Shown here in pieces: positions 25,301 through 33,600 of a DNA stretch of 43,557 nucleotides. Origin of the DNA: Edaphobacter sp. (lineage in GTDB: Bacteria; Acidobacteriota; Terriglobia; Terriglobales; Acidobacteriaceae). Location: NCBI GenBank assembly GCA_025462645.1, contig JAOAPB010000135.1:1-43557 (forward strand). The letters run 5' to 3'. The position numbers were made by a program, and so were the translations under genes. The stretch's first letter is position 1. Every line of letters begins with the position of its first letter. Below the pieces are notes generated by a model. The model made no database searches and was not told the origin of the DNA. It saw only the letters and a program-made list of their open reading frames with translations.

Positions 25301-25536
25301 GTCCTGGCACCGCAATGGGATTTATCTTTCTGTCGATAGAGGATGAAACTGGAATCGCTAACGTCATTGTGACCCCGGACCTCTATGAGCAAGAGCGGCT
25401 AGTGGTTACGCGAAGCAAGTTTGTTCTCGCTGAAGGACCGTTACAAAATCAGGATGGCGTAATCCATGTGAAAGCAACCCGCTTGTGGACTCTATCCGAC
25501 CAAATGCTCGAGGTTAGCTCTCATGACTTCCACTAG
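22318..25536 (+). CDS. dnaE2: Error-prone DNA polymerase DnaE2 (ImuC)
   Basis: The protein has 1072 residues, a normal length for DnaE2. An N-terminal PHP domain (YVELHAASAFSFLEGASQPE) precedes the C-family palm with IQGRGSAANSAVCYAL. The catalytic PDIDLD has its first Asp at residue 408, and IIKVDLLGLGMMAVL supplies the third acidic residue. Helix-hairpin-helix and OB-fold regions follow near the C-terminus (VRTAGCVIARQRPGTAMGF). It lacks the clamp-rich tail of replicative DnaE1. It performs mutagenic translesion synthesis with ImuA and ImuB. The frame is intact over 3.2 kb, in contrast to several broken genes further downstream. Confidence 0.95.
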   Translation: MTERYVELHAASAFSFLEGASQPEKLVERAVELEMPAMALLDRNGVYGSARFHTSAKRNSVRAHVGAEIAVSSFGSRLVPPAWLPHRYSPEPPRVSLLCASRLGYQNLCQLITKFKMRERGKTEGAATTLDLQQYASGLVCLTGGDEGPLAAALVKGGEEAGRRAVETLMQTFGPQNVYVELQRHQEREEEWRNQAALRIAGSLNLPVLATNGIRYATKYDREVLDLFTAVRHHTDLDHAGRLLALNSQRHLRSAKEMTTLFKDVDGAIENTVDLSARLQFELGDLGYEFPRYPVPDGETMDSFLRKRVEEGVICRYGPKRDRGLLERAKKQVEHELELIARLGFAGYFLIVWDIVQFCKKHDILIQGRGSAANSAVCYALEITAIDPVGMELLFERFLSESRGEWPDIDLDLPSEENREQAIQYVYRRYGELGAAICANVITYRGKSAAREVGKALGFDSESLQRLSGLVSHFEWRGPNDTMAHSFQNAGFDLKHPRIAKYLELCMRIQDLPRHLGQHSGGMVICQGALDRVVPLERASMPGRTVVQWDKEDCADLGIIKVDLLGLGMMAVLKDCLELIPEHHGDSVDLAQLPEDTEVYRTLQRADTVGMFQVESRAQMASLPRNKPEKFYDVVVQVAIIRPGPIVGKMMHPYMRRRQKKEEITYPHPSLESVLKRTLGVPLFQEQLLRMAMTVANFTGAEAEELRRAVGMRRSWERMKNLEGKLRDGMTANGLDTATQETIIQNISSFALYGFPESHAASFALIAYASAYFKVKYLAAFTCAILNNQPMGFYSPAVLVKDAQRHGLRIKPMDVQVSEWACTIEHEIGNSLSLRLGLGYAKGLRKQSAEAIAFSRIADGEFRSAEDLVSRVPCLNRKELTLLARVGALNNLDGIEHRRDALWQVERAGKLEGPLLRQKGEWLRDESETLPLNQMSTEERLIADYAGTGLTIGKHPMAYRRNDLRRQHILSAEELRNRTDGEYVRTAGCVIARQRPGTAMGFIFLSIEDETGIANVIVTPDLYEQERLVVTRSKFVLAEGPLQNQDGVIHVKATRLWTLSDQMLEVSSHDFH

Positions 25537-25816
25537 CATGGGCCCAAAGATCGGGGGCTATCGACGAGAGGTTGACTACCAAAAGCTCGGGCCTGCTCTA
25601 CTCATCGCCTCCAGTTTGATTCTCGCGGTCCGAACTGCAAAGTGGCCTCCAACCCACAGTGATGGACTATCTACTGTGGATTTGGACAAAGAGGTGGAAC
25701 ATAGTGCACGTATCGCAAAGACTGTGCTTTCGCACCTCACTGCGCGGTACCCTGAGCTCTTTCAAATGAAGGACATGCCTTGGTTCGTTGCGACTGACGA
25801 AGATGTTCCAAAGTAG
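25523..25816 (+). CDS. Small hypothetical protein, fourth gene of the imu operon
   Basis: This 97-residue protein overlaps the end of dnaE2 by 14 bases, so it is part of the operon. A hydrophobic segment (LGPALLIASSLILAVRTA, about 22-39) could be a short membrane helix or a buried helix. The rest (DLDKEVEHSARIAKTVLSHLTARYPELFQMKDMPWF) is amphipathic. No family was recognised. Its place directly behind dnaE2 suggests a link to the mutasome or to its control. After its stop a dispersed repeat begins within 40 bases, so the operon probably ends here. Confidence 0.65.
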   Translation: MTSTSMGPKIGGYRREVDYQKLGPALLIASSLILAVRTAKWPPTHSDGLSTVDLDKEVEHSARIAKTVLSHLTARYPELFQMKDMPWFVATDEDVPK

Positions 25817-25852
25817 CTCCACAACTTGCGGAGAATGGTGCTGTCATGCCGA

Positions 25853-26005
25853 AGTTTCCCTGACGATCTTTTCGGGGTCTTTGTCATCGCGAAGCGCAAC
25901 GAATTTGGTGTGTCTCAAATGGTCGGCACCAGTCCATTCCAGAAATTCGATTTGAGCCACGGCCTCAGGCCTCAGCCACTATGTCGAATGCCGGACTATG
26001 CCGCA
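25853..26005 (+). repeat. About 150-bp dispersed repeat, copy A, with CGGACTATGCCG core
   Basis: It runs from TTTCCCTGACGATC to GGACTATGCCG and matches the reverse complement of 34628-34783 at most positions. It ends with CGGACTATGCCG. The inverse of that motif, CGGCATAGTCCG, recurs at 26074-26085 at the end of the tyrosine-recombinase remnant. No conserved start or stop supports coding. It is likely the terminus of a recombinase-based mobile element. Confidence 0.65.
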
Positions 26006-26069
26006 TGCATTTGGACAGAAGATTGTGGAAGCAATCTGCCGGCGATCTGCACGAATGTGGCCCTGATTC

Positions 26070-26630
26070 TCATCGGCATAGTCCGTCCTCGTAGGGGTTT
26101 CGCAGAAACGATAGCAACTGATCGTCTGGCTTGAACCGTCCGACCGTGGCGTTCACAGGCGACGTTTTCTTAAGGGCGTCTTCCTTGAGCGCAAGATTCG
26201 CGTCAAGATAGATTTGCGTGGTTTCAACTGACCCGTGTCCCAGCCAAAGGGCGATCACCGCGCGATCCACACCGGCTTGCAATAGTTCCATCGCGGTGGT
26301 GTGCCGCAACACGTGAGGGCTCACCCACTTCTTGCGCAGTGTCGGGCAGGATATCGCCGCCGATGTGGCATACTTTGTGACCAAGTATTGAACGCTGTCA
26401 TGGCTCAATTGCCCACCGCGAGCGCTGGGGAAAAGGAATTTGGTTTCGTCCTTCCCCTGTTCGCGTACCCAGGCCCTGAGAACCTGTACCGTCGTCCGAG
26501 TGAGCGGAGTGCAGCGCTGCTTTCGCCCTTTACCTTCGCAGCGGACGTGGGCACCGCGACCCAGGTAGATTTCACCCTGTCGGAGTCCAATGAGTTCCGA
26601 AACCCGAAGCCCGGTCTGAATGGCGGATGG
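26070..26630 (-). pseudogene. Tyrosine recombinase (XerD-like), N-terminal half lost
   Basis: The frame is open for 186 codons up to a TAG at 26633-26631 and contains the whole catalytic domain. It reads QTGLRVSELIGLRQGEIYL (first Arg), EGKGRKQRCTPLTR (Lys), SPHVLRHTTAMELLQAGVD (HxxR), IALWLGHGSVETTQIYL (GH and the Tyr nucleophile). The N-terminal SAM-like DNA-binding domain is missing, and no start codon remains; upstream sequence is unrelated. Similar recombinases occur in multi-integrase elements flanked by inverted repeats. Its last codons overlap CGGCATAGTCCG, one of the inverted core motifs, which suggests that the gene sits at the end of such an element. All catalytic residues are present, but the protein is probably not functional. 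Confidence 0.85.
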
Positions 26631-26698
26631 CTAAACGCTATCGCGTTTCACAGGACTCATCTCAAGCTGACATTTCTCCTGAGAGCAGAGCTTCCAGG

Positions 26699-27817
26699 CT
26701 AGTTGGCGGGTGTATTTGGATGGCCTCCGTAATCGCGAAGGTATTTGGGGGACATCGGGTTATCCCTTACGGTAGGCCAAGGATCAGGTTTCCCACCGAA
26801 AAGGGTGGCCCTTCGGTCGTTCTCTTTTCGGAACTCAGGGTCAAGATAGAGGTCAGGCGACAGCGGTGATTTGGTCAGAGTTTCTGCTGGGCCAAGAAAC
26901 AGCAATGAATTTCCAGCGAGCACTGACGTTTGGCTCTCCATCCCGGATCTTACCTGCGCCTTTTGACCTTCTGTCATCTCAGCGAAGTTTGAAGCGTCTA
27001 GAAAATGACAATCTGAGCCGTGCATCCGTTGGTCCAGTTCGTCCCCGCGCACTGCAACTAATGCCGGTAGTGGCCCTTTCACCAGCGTTCGCTCAAAGGC
27101 GTCAGAGCATGACCTATCCTCGAATCCGGTATATGGGGTAATCACGAACATTGCCCCCGGGTGGCGCTGACGAATCAACTCCGCCAGCGATCCCTTGTCA
27201 TAGAAATGGAAGGTTCCGTATATGACAAGCGCGCTGTGGCCCTTCTTGAGGATTTGCTCCTCTATGAGATCAGCGGGGTAGCGATCGGCTTGGCCACCAA
27301 TAACTTTAGACAGATCATCCTTGGTTTTTATCTTTGACCAATCAACTGGCTTGCCTCCAAGCCAAACGTGAATACGATCCTCGACCGGCAACTTCACATT
27401 TGCAGCACGAACGGCAGCATAAAAGTTTAAATACCCCAAGGCCGTAACTGTGGGGAACCACCCGACGTAGGATGTATCCGCCCAAACCTTGCGCAACTCC
27501 TCGTAAGGGACGTCGCCGCCGCTAACGTACCGATCAATGGTCTGTTGTTGAGATGCATTTCCAAACTCAACCACCACGTTTCCGACCTGTTTAGCAAATC
27601 GTAGATCTCTGATAAGAGAAACGTAGAAATCTTCCTCTTGCGCGAACGCATGATCATCACTTAAGCCAACTAGAGGGTTGTTTTGAAAGGCATTCAGAAT
27701 GCCGTCCGTCGCGGTCGTGACTGTAAGGGCAGCGCTGGTTTGTCCGATAGCTCTGGGCGACTCTACAGACGCTACGAATGCTGCGAGAAGCAAAACGATT
27801 GTGGTTGCTTTCACCAT
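26699..27817 (-). CDS. Secreted hypothetical protein, paralogue A (ChaN/erythromycin-esterase-like?)
   Basis: The protein has 372 residues with a signal peptide (VKATTIVLLLAAFVASVESPRAIGQ). The mature part has NPLVGLSDDHAFAQEEDFYVSLIRDLRF, VVVEFGNASQQQTIDRYVSGGDVPYEEL, PVDWSKIKTKDDL and ALVIYGTFHFYDKGSL. The pattern of an acidic H/D motif, an E-G-N motif and a late GxFH motif recalls the erythromycin-esterase/ChaN-like superfamily, but this is a distant guess. It is clearly homologous to the protein at 29523-30752. GGAGGA abuts the ATG at 27817, so the GTG at 27814 may be the real start. It is probably periplasmic or secreted. The substrate is unknown. Confidence 0.75.
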   Translation of the reverse strand: MVKATTIVLLLAAFVASVESPRAIGQTSAALTVTTATDGILNAFQNNPLVGLSDDHAFAQEEDFYVSLIRDLRFAKQVGNVVVEFGNASQQQTIDRYVSGGDVPYEELRKVWADTSYVGWFPTVTALGYLNFYAAVRAANVKLPVEDRIHVWLGGKPVDWSKIKTKDDLSKVIGGQADRYPADLIEEQILKKGHSALVIYGTFHFYDKGSLAELIRQRHPGAMFVITPYTGFEDRSCSDAFERTLVKGPLPALVAVRGDELDQRMHGSDCHFLDASNFAEMTEGQKAQVRSGMESQTSVLAGNSLLFLGPAETLTKSPLSPDLYLDPEFRKENDRRATLFGGKPDPWPTVRDNPMSPKYLRDYGGHPNTPAN

Positions 27818-27952
27818 TCCTCCGAGTCACAGGCTTGCCTGGTTGTCACGCTTGCGTGATCTGTATGAGGACCATCGCGTCAGAACATAACCGCGAGCGG
27901 AGCGTTCAGGGTCCATAGCAAAGTCTAGTCAATCTTGTAGAATGGGCTCGCG

Positions 27953-28566
27953 ATGAAATTGCGCCTCCTAGTGTGTTTGTTTACTATAGCCTCGCAATAC
28001 GGGAGGGCGGCCGCCCCACCATGCTCAGCTCCAAAGAATGCTCTGACTTCAGAATCATGGGGAGACATCAGGTCTGTACCCGTTGGAACAGTAGCGGTAT
28101 TCTCAACGCCTTTCGGATGGCAAGGTCTCGATCAGATCTACGCATCCTCGATTGTGACAGAGCACCGCTGGAGAGCCCTTCTGCCGTGGGGTGTTCCGAC
28201 AACCGTTGAGCATTTCAGCGGCAAACCGTCGCTAAACTCCATCGCGAACTCTAGACCGGTTCTCTACCTGAGAGCGTCAGCTTTGGACGCAAGCCTTCCC
28301 GTATTCGGAGAGCCACGGTGCGATTGTCCCAGCTCAAACAACTCAGAGATGGGCGGGCGCTACGCTTAACAAACGGATCCACTTCTTTCACTCAGAAATG
28401 GCTATACATGTCTAGGCAGGATTTGCCGGTGGTGATTCGTAAACTCTCCGATTCCACGATCGAATTGCAGCCGCAGGCACCGCTCAAAGACGGCGAGTAC
28501 TTGGTGAGCCTCGGACTTGACGGCTCGGCAAAATATGAGTTTTCCATCCGCTGTTCGACCAAGTAA
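27953..28566 (+). pseudogene. Secreted hypothetical gene with one frameshift near 28317
   Basis: The first frame (27953-28369) starts with a signal peptide (MKLRLLVCLFTIASQYGRAA) and runs to LYLRASALDASLPVFGEPR. The second frame continues sensibly with VRLSQLKQLRDGRALRLTNG...LPVVIRKLSDSTIELQPQAPLKDGEYLVSLGLDG. The two join without loss if one G is restored to the GG at 28317-28318 (CGGTGCG to CGGGTGCG). The C-terminal KDGEYLVSLG motif resembles a small secreted family common in Acidobacteriota. As it stands the reading frame is broken. A true mutation and a sequencing error are both possible. Confidence 0.7.
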
Positions 28567-28732
28567 ATACTTGGGTCCATCGGGATTTCTAGCGTATTTG
28601 CGATCAGTCCTGCGGCTTCTCGCAGTGATCTGACACTAATGTTTCTGCATAGGTACGTTCATCGTTCGGGCATCATGATGACGTTCCCTCGAACAGGCGA
28701 TAGCATGAATTTCGGGAGAAGAGGAAGGGCAC

Positions 28733-29376
28733 ATGCCGAAGGTTCGAGTTGCAGGATTTGGTGTTTCGTTGGACGGTTTCAGCGCGGGAACAGAGCAGAG
28801 CCTGAACGATCCGTTGGGTAAGGGTGGTCCAGAGATCTTTCAATGTTCTTCCATACAAAGACATTCTGCACGATGCACGGGCAGGAGGGTGGATCTATCG
28901 ATGTGGACGATGAGTTCGCGCGCCGGTCGATGGAGAACTTTGGCGCCTTCATTCTCGGTCGCAACATGTTCGGTCCGGTGCGCGGCCAGTGGCGTGACAG
29001 CTCATGGAAGGGATGGTGGGGCGACGACCCGCCGTATCATGCGCCAACGTTCGTTCTGACGCACTACGAGCATGAGCCGCTGGTGATGGAGGGCGGGACA
29101 ACCTTCCACTTTGTCACCCGCGGAATCGAAGAGGCGCTGAAGCTAGCGAAACAGGCGGCGGGCGATAGGGACATCAAGATCGGAGGCGGCGTTTCCACAG
29201 TGCGGCAGTATTTGCAAGCTGGGCTGATCGATTCCCTGCATCTTGCACTTGCACCTGTCGTACTCGGTCAGGGGGAAGCATTGTTTACCGGTCTCGACGT
29301 TCGCACGCTTGGATTTTCTGTGACGGAGCATAAGGCTACTGAGCGCGCGACGCATGTTGTGCTGGAGAAAGGATAG
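28733..29376 (+). pseudogene. Dihydrofolate reductase/RibD-C family gene with one frameshift near 28845
   Basis: The start MPKVRVAGFGVSLDGFSAG (ATG at 28733, AGGAAGG upstream) is typical of the bacterial 'dihydrofolate reductase family' (RibD C-terminal-like). It runs to GKGGPEIFQ. The downstream frame then continues with FFHTKTFCTMHGQ...FILGRNMFGPVRGQW and IKIGGGVSTVRQYLQAGLIDSLHLALAPVVLGQGEALF. Restoring one G at 28845 (CAATGTTC to CAATGGTTC) gives an unbroken protein of about 215 residues. These proteins reduce unknown NAD(P)H-dependent substrates. It lies between the two secreted paralogues and next to another gene with the same kind of single-G loss. Confidence 0.8.
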
Positions 29377-29522
29377 AAGGAAGAAATCCGACTTCGTGCT
29401 TGGTGGCATCCCAGTTTGAGCACGATGTTGTTTTTTGCCGGCGACAACGGCGTTTATCGTTACTAATCTGCTCATCTATTCAACGCTGTTTAGAACCACC
29501 TCACGATGAGACCTCTTCAACG

Positions 29523-30752
29523 TCACTTTGCTGTCTTTTCGGTAGGATTCTTTCTGCTCATACAGTCTTGCCGAATCCTCAACCTTATCTCTTGTGAAAC
29601 CGCTCGTCTGCGAGCTGAAGGCAACATAGGGTTTGCCGCACTTGCGACGATCTGAGCATCGAGTTCTTCCAGCGTCGAAGGGCCAGGCAGGCCTACAAGT
29701 TTCATTCGCCGTAACCATTCGGATCGGTAGGCCCGATCAAGAGCGATATCCGCTGGAACGGGTTCCATAAGCAGTGATCTCTGCGGCCCTAAATAGAGAA
29801 AAGCATCTATATAACTTGCGACCGTCTTGGAAGGCGTGCTCGCAAACGCCTCGTTGACGTTGCAGTCCTTGTCTGTTGTGAGCGGCGATTCGAGGAGTGA
29901 GTCAAGGCTTGACGAGCCTAGTCTGCTGTTCTTTGTTCTCAAGAGCGACGGCCCAAACACACCCGGAGCGTTTGCGTCTCCGAGCGATCTGTCATCGGTG
30001 CCATAATCTCCAACATCGATGACGACGAATGTCTTGCCGGGGTAGCGGCGCTCATACCTCGTGACGGCGTCTCCGTCACCGGGGCCGCCTCCGTGCAGCA
30101 GATGAAAGACTCCGAAGAGCATCAGCGCTTTGCGGTGCTTAGAAAGCACCTCTCTTTCCATCACGGAAGCAATGTTTCCATCTCGGTCGAAAAACGGCGT
30201 GAGGTCTTCGTATGTATGAATCTTGCTCCAATCGATCGGTGGATCTGCAGCAACGATTCTCAGGCGGCTCGTGGCAGGAAGGCGTTGATTGAGCGAGCGG
30301 ACGAGCGGATACAGCTGCTCGTAGAAACCGGATGCTCCGCACATTTGTTGGACCGTTGTATCTCGCCAGACATGCTGGACTTCGGTGAAGGGAATGTTCT
30401 CGCCAGCGATGTACCGGTCAAGAATCGGCTGGTACCGCACATTCCCACATTCAACGACTATGTCGTTGACTGCTGCCGGAAAGCGTGGGTCACGAATGAG
30501 GGACAGGATGAAGTCGTCGATATCTTTCTGTCCATGAGCCGCGGGCATTCCTACAAGCTCGAAGGTCTCAAAAGCTTTCAAGATCGCCGGTATCGCAGGT
30601 TCGGGGATCGCGTCCTGAGTGTCGTTGACAGGATGACTGGCCGAGACCTGAGCCCTGCAAGGTTGTGGCGTCAGTAAAATCGATGCAAGTGCGACAAGGA
30701 CGGCTCCCCAGCGCGCACCTCTCAACATGCGAGGAAAGAACTGCTCGTTCAT
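29523..30752 (-). CDS. Secreted hypothetical protein, paralogue B
   Basis: The protein has 409 residues from the ATG at 30752, with a good GGAGG seven to eleven bases upstream. The signal peptide is GARWGAVLVALASILLTPQPCRA. The mature part parallels paralogue A at 26699-27817: FELVGMPAAHGQKDIDDFILSLIRDPRF, DIVVECGNVRYQPILDRYIAGENIPFTEV, PPIDWSKIHTYEDL and ALMLFGVFHLLHGGG. The HG...D and E/CGN motifs and the FH motif are conserved between the pair, which points to an enzyme active site. The family is possibly related to EreA/ChaN-like hydrolases. It is longer at the C-terminus. Two divergent copies separated by broken genes suggest an old local duplication. Confidence 0.78.
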   Translation of the reverse strand: MNEQFFPRMLRGARWGAVLVALASILLTPQPCRAQVSASHPVNDTQDAIPEPAIPAILKAFETFELVGMPAAHGQKDIDDFILSLIRDPRFPAAVNDIVVECGNVRYQPILDRYIAGENIPFTEVQHVWRDTTVQQMCGASGFYEQLYPLVRSLNQRLPATSRLRIVAADPPIDWSKIHTYEDLTPFFDRDGNIASVMEREVLSKHRKALMLFGVFHLLHGGGPGDGDAVTRYERRYPGKTFVVIDVGDYGTDDRSLGDANAPGVFGPSLLRTKNSRLGSSSLDSLLESPLTTDKDCNVNEAFASTPSKTVASYIDAFLYLGPQRSLLMEPVPADIALDRAYRSEWLRRMKLVGLPGPSTLEELDAQIVASAANPMLPSARRRAVSQEIRLRIRQDCMSRKNPTEKTAK

Positions 30753-30824
30753 GGTTACTACCTCCGTCGTTCAACGGCTGACACAACTGCAAGTCCAGCC
30801 GATGATCCGCTCTGCGTGAATAGC

Positions 30825-32483
30825 TCAGTCCGCACTCAATCCCAACAGCTGAAACTCGCCCTCAACGTCGTCCCCATCGTCGAGCTTTGCTTGCGACCGC
30901 CGCCTCAACACGTGCGATAACCAATGTGCCGAAGCAGCGAACGCTACCGGATAGACCAGCCGCAAAAGCTTCTGCTCGATCGACAGCTCGATCCAGATCA
31001 TGCCGAACACGAACGGTGGCAGCACCCCGACAAACAGCGTAAGCATCAGGGGCAGACTCGTCTTGCCCGGCGAGCGTGGCTGCGCAAACGGAATTCCGCT
31101 ATCCGCAAACAGAAGTACGTCCACCATCGTCGCCGCGACGCACATACCGCACACAGTCTGGACCAGGAGTTCCCGCCAGCCAAACCCTGCCATGCCCAGC
31201 ACGACTATGGCGCCACACAGAATGCCCAATGCACAAGCCAGCGTCCACACTCGCGCTGCCGACACGCAAGCATCACGCTCCGCGCCTGACACGCGGAAGA
31301 TCCACCTCGCAGGCAGGTTCAGCGGGAGCTGAAGCGCCATTCGCAACCCTGCCACCACCCAGAACAGCAGCAGCGGTACCACCGCATGCAGACCATAGAG
31401 GGAAAGTCCCGGCAGTAAACCCTTGGTACTCCGCAGGAACGTCGCACTACAGGCGATCGCTAAAGCCAGCCCCGTCCCGCAATACATCGCGAGATACACC
31501 TGATAGCGGCTGTTCCGCGCCATCGTCTGCCCGATAAATCGCACCACCGCCCGCCGTGCCGGTAGAGAAATGAGCCTCTCTATCCATACATCTCTGAGTG
31601 GCGTAGGTTTCCCCGTCAAGACGGCCGCTCCTTCCAGTGCCATTCGCTGCATCCGGACCCAGGCCAGCGGATAAACCACAACGACGCTCCCCAGCGCGGC
31701 AGCCGTCGCCCATATTCCCCGTTCAGCCATCGGCTCCGCAAAGGACGCAGCCGATTGCCCGTGGAGTACGCGTTCGTATAGACCCAGAAACCAGAACGAC
31801 GGCACCCATTGCGTAGCCCGCCCCGGCAACCGCAGCGTCTCGTCCAGCACATCGCCGAATCTAAGATAGTGCACCAGAAGCAATCCCAGCGTCGTCACCA
31901 CCAGCATTTGTACCAGCGGCGAAACCAAACGAAACATGCGCGCCGGGAGCACGCACAGTAGCAATCCGCCTGCCGCGATGACCGAAAGCGCAGCAAACAC
32001 ACCAGCCATGAACACTGCCATGCCCTGTGCACACACCGGTCGCCAGAACCCGGCCTTGCTCACCAGAGGCAGGACGACCATGCCGAACCCATTCGCCGCG
32101 ACCAGAAAAAGCCCCAGGAACCCTCCGAGCGCGACTGCCTTCGCGCACAGCATCTGCCGACCACGCAGCGACAGTGGTGAAAGAACCAGGAAGTCCAGCC
32201 GTTCAGGAAACAGCATTTCCCATTCGAAGACCGCAGCCCCTGCCATCACCAGCAACGAATACAACACGAAGAAGTAGTGATCTTCAATCCGGCCCCAAGC
32301 ATCTCGCGCGGGATATTGGGTCTGGAGGAAAAACGCTAGCATCAGCCCCGGCACCGCCGCAATTGACAACGCCCGCACGACCGTAGTCACCGTATCCCCA
32401 TTCGACTGGATGACGTCATTTGCAAAGAAGCGTGCGAAGAAGTAACGCACCAGCGTACGGAACACCGAAGGCTCTTTATGCAT
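30825..32483 (-). CDS. Multi-span ABC-2-type permease subunit
   Basis: The protein has 552 residues with about a dozen hydrophobic segments, for example VRALSIAAVPGLMLAFFL, HYFFVLYSLLVMAGAAVFEW, AVALGGFLGLFLVAANGFG and LACALGILCGAIVVLGMAG. The motif FPERLDFLVLSPLSLRGRQM is typical of large acidobacterial ABC-2 membrane proteins. It is encoded directly behind the ATPase, overlapping its stop by eight bases, so the two form one exporter. The C-terminus is cytosolic and charged (RRRSQAKLDDGDDVEGEFQLLGL). The substrate is unknown. Transcription probably starts at the PadR-controlled intergenic region near 33261-33292. Confidence 0.82.
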   Translation of the reverse strand: MHKEPSVFRTLVRYFFARFFANDVIQSNGDTVTTVVRALSIAAVPGLMLAFFLQTQYPARDAWGRIEDHYFFVLYSLLVMAGAAVFEWEMLFPERLDFLVLSPLSLRGRQMLCAKAVALGGFLGLFLVAANGFGMVVLPLVSKAGFWRPVCAQGMAVFMAGVFAALSVIAAGGLLLCVLPARMFRLVSPLVQMLVVTTLGLLLVHYLRFGDVLDETLRLPGRATQWVPSFWFLGLYERVLHGQSAASFAEPMAERGIWATAAALGSVVVVYPLAWVRMQRMALEGAAVLTGKPTPLRDVWIERLISLPARRAVVRFIGQTMARNSRYQVYLAMYCGTGLALAIACSATFLRSTKGLLPGLSLYGLHAVVPLLLFWVVAGLRMALQLPLNLPARWIFRVSGAERDACVSAARVWTLACALGILCGAIVVLGMAGFGWRELLVQTVCGMCVAATMVDVLLFADSGIPFAQPRSPGKTSLPLMLTLFVGVLPPFVFGMIWIELSIEQKLLRLVYPVAFAASAHWLSHVLRRRSQAKLDDGDDVEGEFQLLGLSAD

Positions 32484-33249
32484 GACGCACCTTCATGACC
32501 TCGACCATCTGCTCCGCCACTCGACTTGTATCCGTTTGCTGTACCAGTTGCGCGAACACACTCTCCAACGTTGGAAGCTCCATCAACGCTGTTAGCTCAC
32601 GCGGCGCAGCATCCGCAACCACCTTGCCCTTCGACAGTACAATTACCCGTTCGCAAACCCGCTCCACCACTTCCAACACATGCGAGATGTACAGAATCGC
32701 TTTGCCTTCCCGCGCCAACAGTATCAGCAGGTCCTTGAACAACAGCGCTGAAACTGCATCTAGTCCCGATAATGGCTCGTCGAACACGATCAGCTTCGGG
32801 TCATGAAGCACCGCTGCCGCGATCAGCACACGCTGCCGCATGCCCTTTGAGTAGTTCTCCATCGGCGAGTACTGAGCATGCTCCAGCCCGAACAGCTGCA
32901 GCAGCCCACGCGCTTTGGTTTCCAGCAGACGTTCGCCCATCCCACGAAGACGCCCCACGAGTTGCAGGTACTCAAGTCCCGAAAGATGCGTGTACACCTG
33001 TGCCTCTTCCGGCACATATCCCAGTTGCGCCCGATACGCCGCGAGGTCATCGCGAATGTCTCGCCCTTCGTAAACGACCTTTCCGCGGGTCGGCTTGATC
33101 AAGCCGATGATCATTTTCACCGTAGTCGACTTGCCGCTTCCATTCGGCCCCAGGTATCCCAAGATCTCGCCTGGTCGCAATGTAAAACTCACATTTTCAA
33201 CCGCCGGAATACTGCGATATGTCTTGGAAACTTGTTGGAGCTCGAGCAT
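32476..33249 (-). CDS. ABC transporter ATP-binding protein
   Basis: The protein has 257 residues from the ATG at 33249, just downstream of tandem operator palindromes; longer versions of the frame read back through those operators and are unlikely. Walker A is GPNGSGKST (34-42), the signature is YSKGMRQR, Walker B is LIVFDEPLSGLD, and the switch histidine is in ISHVLEVVE. It resembles the CcmA/drug-export ABC group. It pairs with the overlapping permease gene. Divergent from it are a PadR repressor and a membrane protein. That layout is typical of stress- or drug-inducible exporters. Confidence 0.92.
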   Translation of the reverse strand: MLELQQVSKTYRSIPAVENVSFTLRPGEILGYLGPNGSGKSTTVKMIIGLIKPTRGKVVYEGRDIRDDLAAYRAQLGYVPEEAQVYTHLSGLEYLQLVGRLRGMGERLLETKARGLLQLFGLEHAQYSPMENYSKGMRQRVLIAAAVLHDPKLIVFDEPLSGLDAVSALLFKDLLILLAREGKAILYISHVLEVVERVCERVIVLSKGKVVADAAPRELTALMELPTLESVFAQLVQQTDTSRVAEQMVEVMKVRHA

Positions 33250-33260
33250 CGTCACCCCTA

Positions 33261-33292
33261 TGTAGCAAACTACATTGATGTAGCATACTACA
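33261..33292. promoter_or_regulatory. Two tandem palindromic operators TGTAG-N4-CTACA
   Basis: TGTAGCAAACTACA (33261-33274) and TGTAGCATACTACA (33279-33292) are near-identical 14-bp palindromes with centres 18 bp apart. They fill the gap between the divergent ABC ATPase and PadR genes. The TGTA/TACA outline is typical for PadR operators. The second palindrome ends eight bases before the PadR ATG, so binding should block both start regions. Confidence 0.8.
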
Positions 33293-33300
33293 TAGTACAC

Positions 33301-33600
33301 ATGCAACGGCTTTCCCATACCGCCGCGCTCATCCTCAAGGCCCTCAGCCTTGGATACTGCTTTGGCTTCGACATCATGGACATTACAGGTCTGCCAAGCG
33401 GCACGGTCTACCCTGCGCTCCGTCGGTTGGAACGCGACGCACTCGTCCGGTCCGATTGGGAGCCTGATGACAATGCCACCGAGAATGGACGTCCCGCTCG
33501 CCGTTATTATCAAATTACCCAGACGGGTAAAGCGGCAGCTCTCGCAGCCTCAGAACGCTATCCGCTTCTCACTCGCCTCATCCCGGAGAAGCACGCATGA
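33301..33600 (+). CDS. PadR-family regulator of the ABC exporter locus
   Basis: The protein has 99 residues from the ATG at 33301. QRLSHTAALILKALSLGYCFGFDIMDITGLPSGTVYPALRRLERDALVRSDWEP is the PadR winged helix, shortened before the recognition helix. The wing RPARRYYQITQTGKAAAL follows. It lacks the long C-terminal dimerisation helix of larger PadRs. The transcript appears almost leaderless, with the upstream space filled by operators. It overlaps the next gene (ATGA), so both are made together. It probably represses itself and the divergent exporter, with release by a drug-like ligand as in other PadR/ABC loci. Confidence 0.9.
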   Translation: MQRLSHTAALILKALSLGYCFGFDIMDITGLPSGTVYPALRRLERDALVRSDWEPDDNATENGRPARRYYQITQTGKAAALAASERYPLLTRLIPEKHA

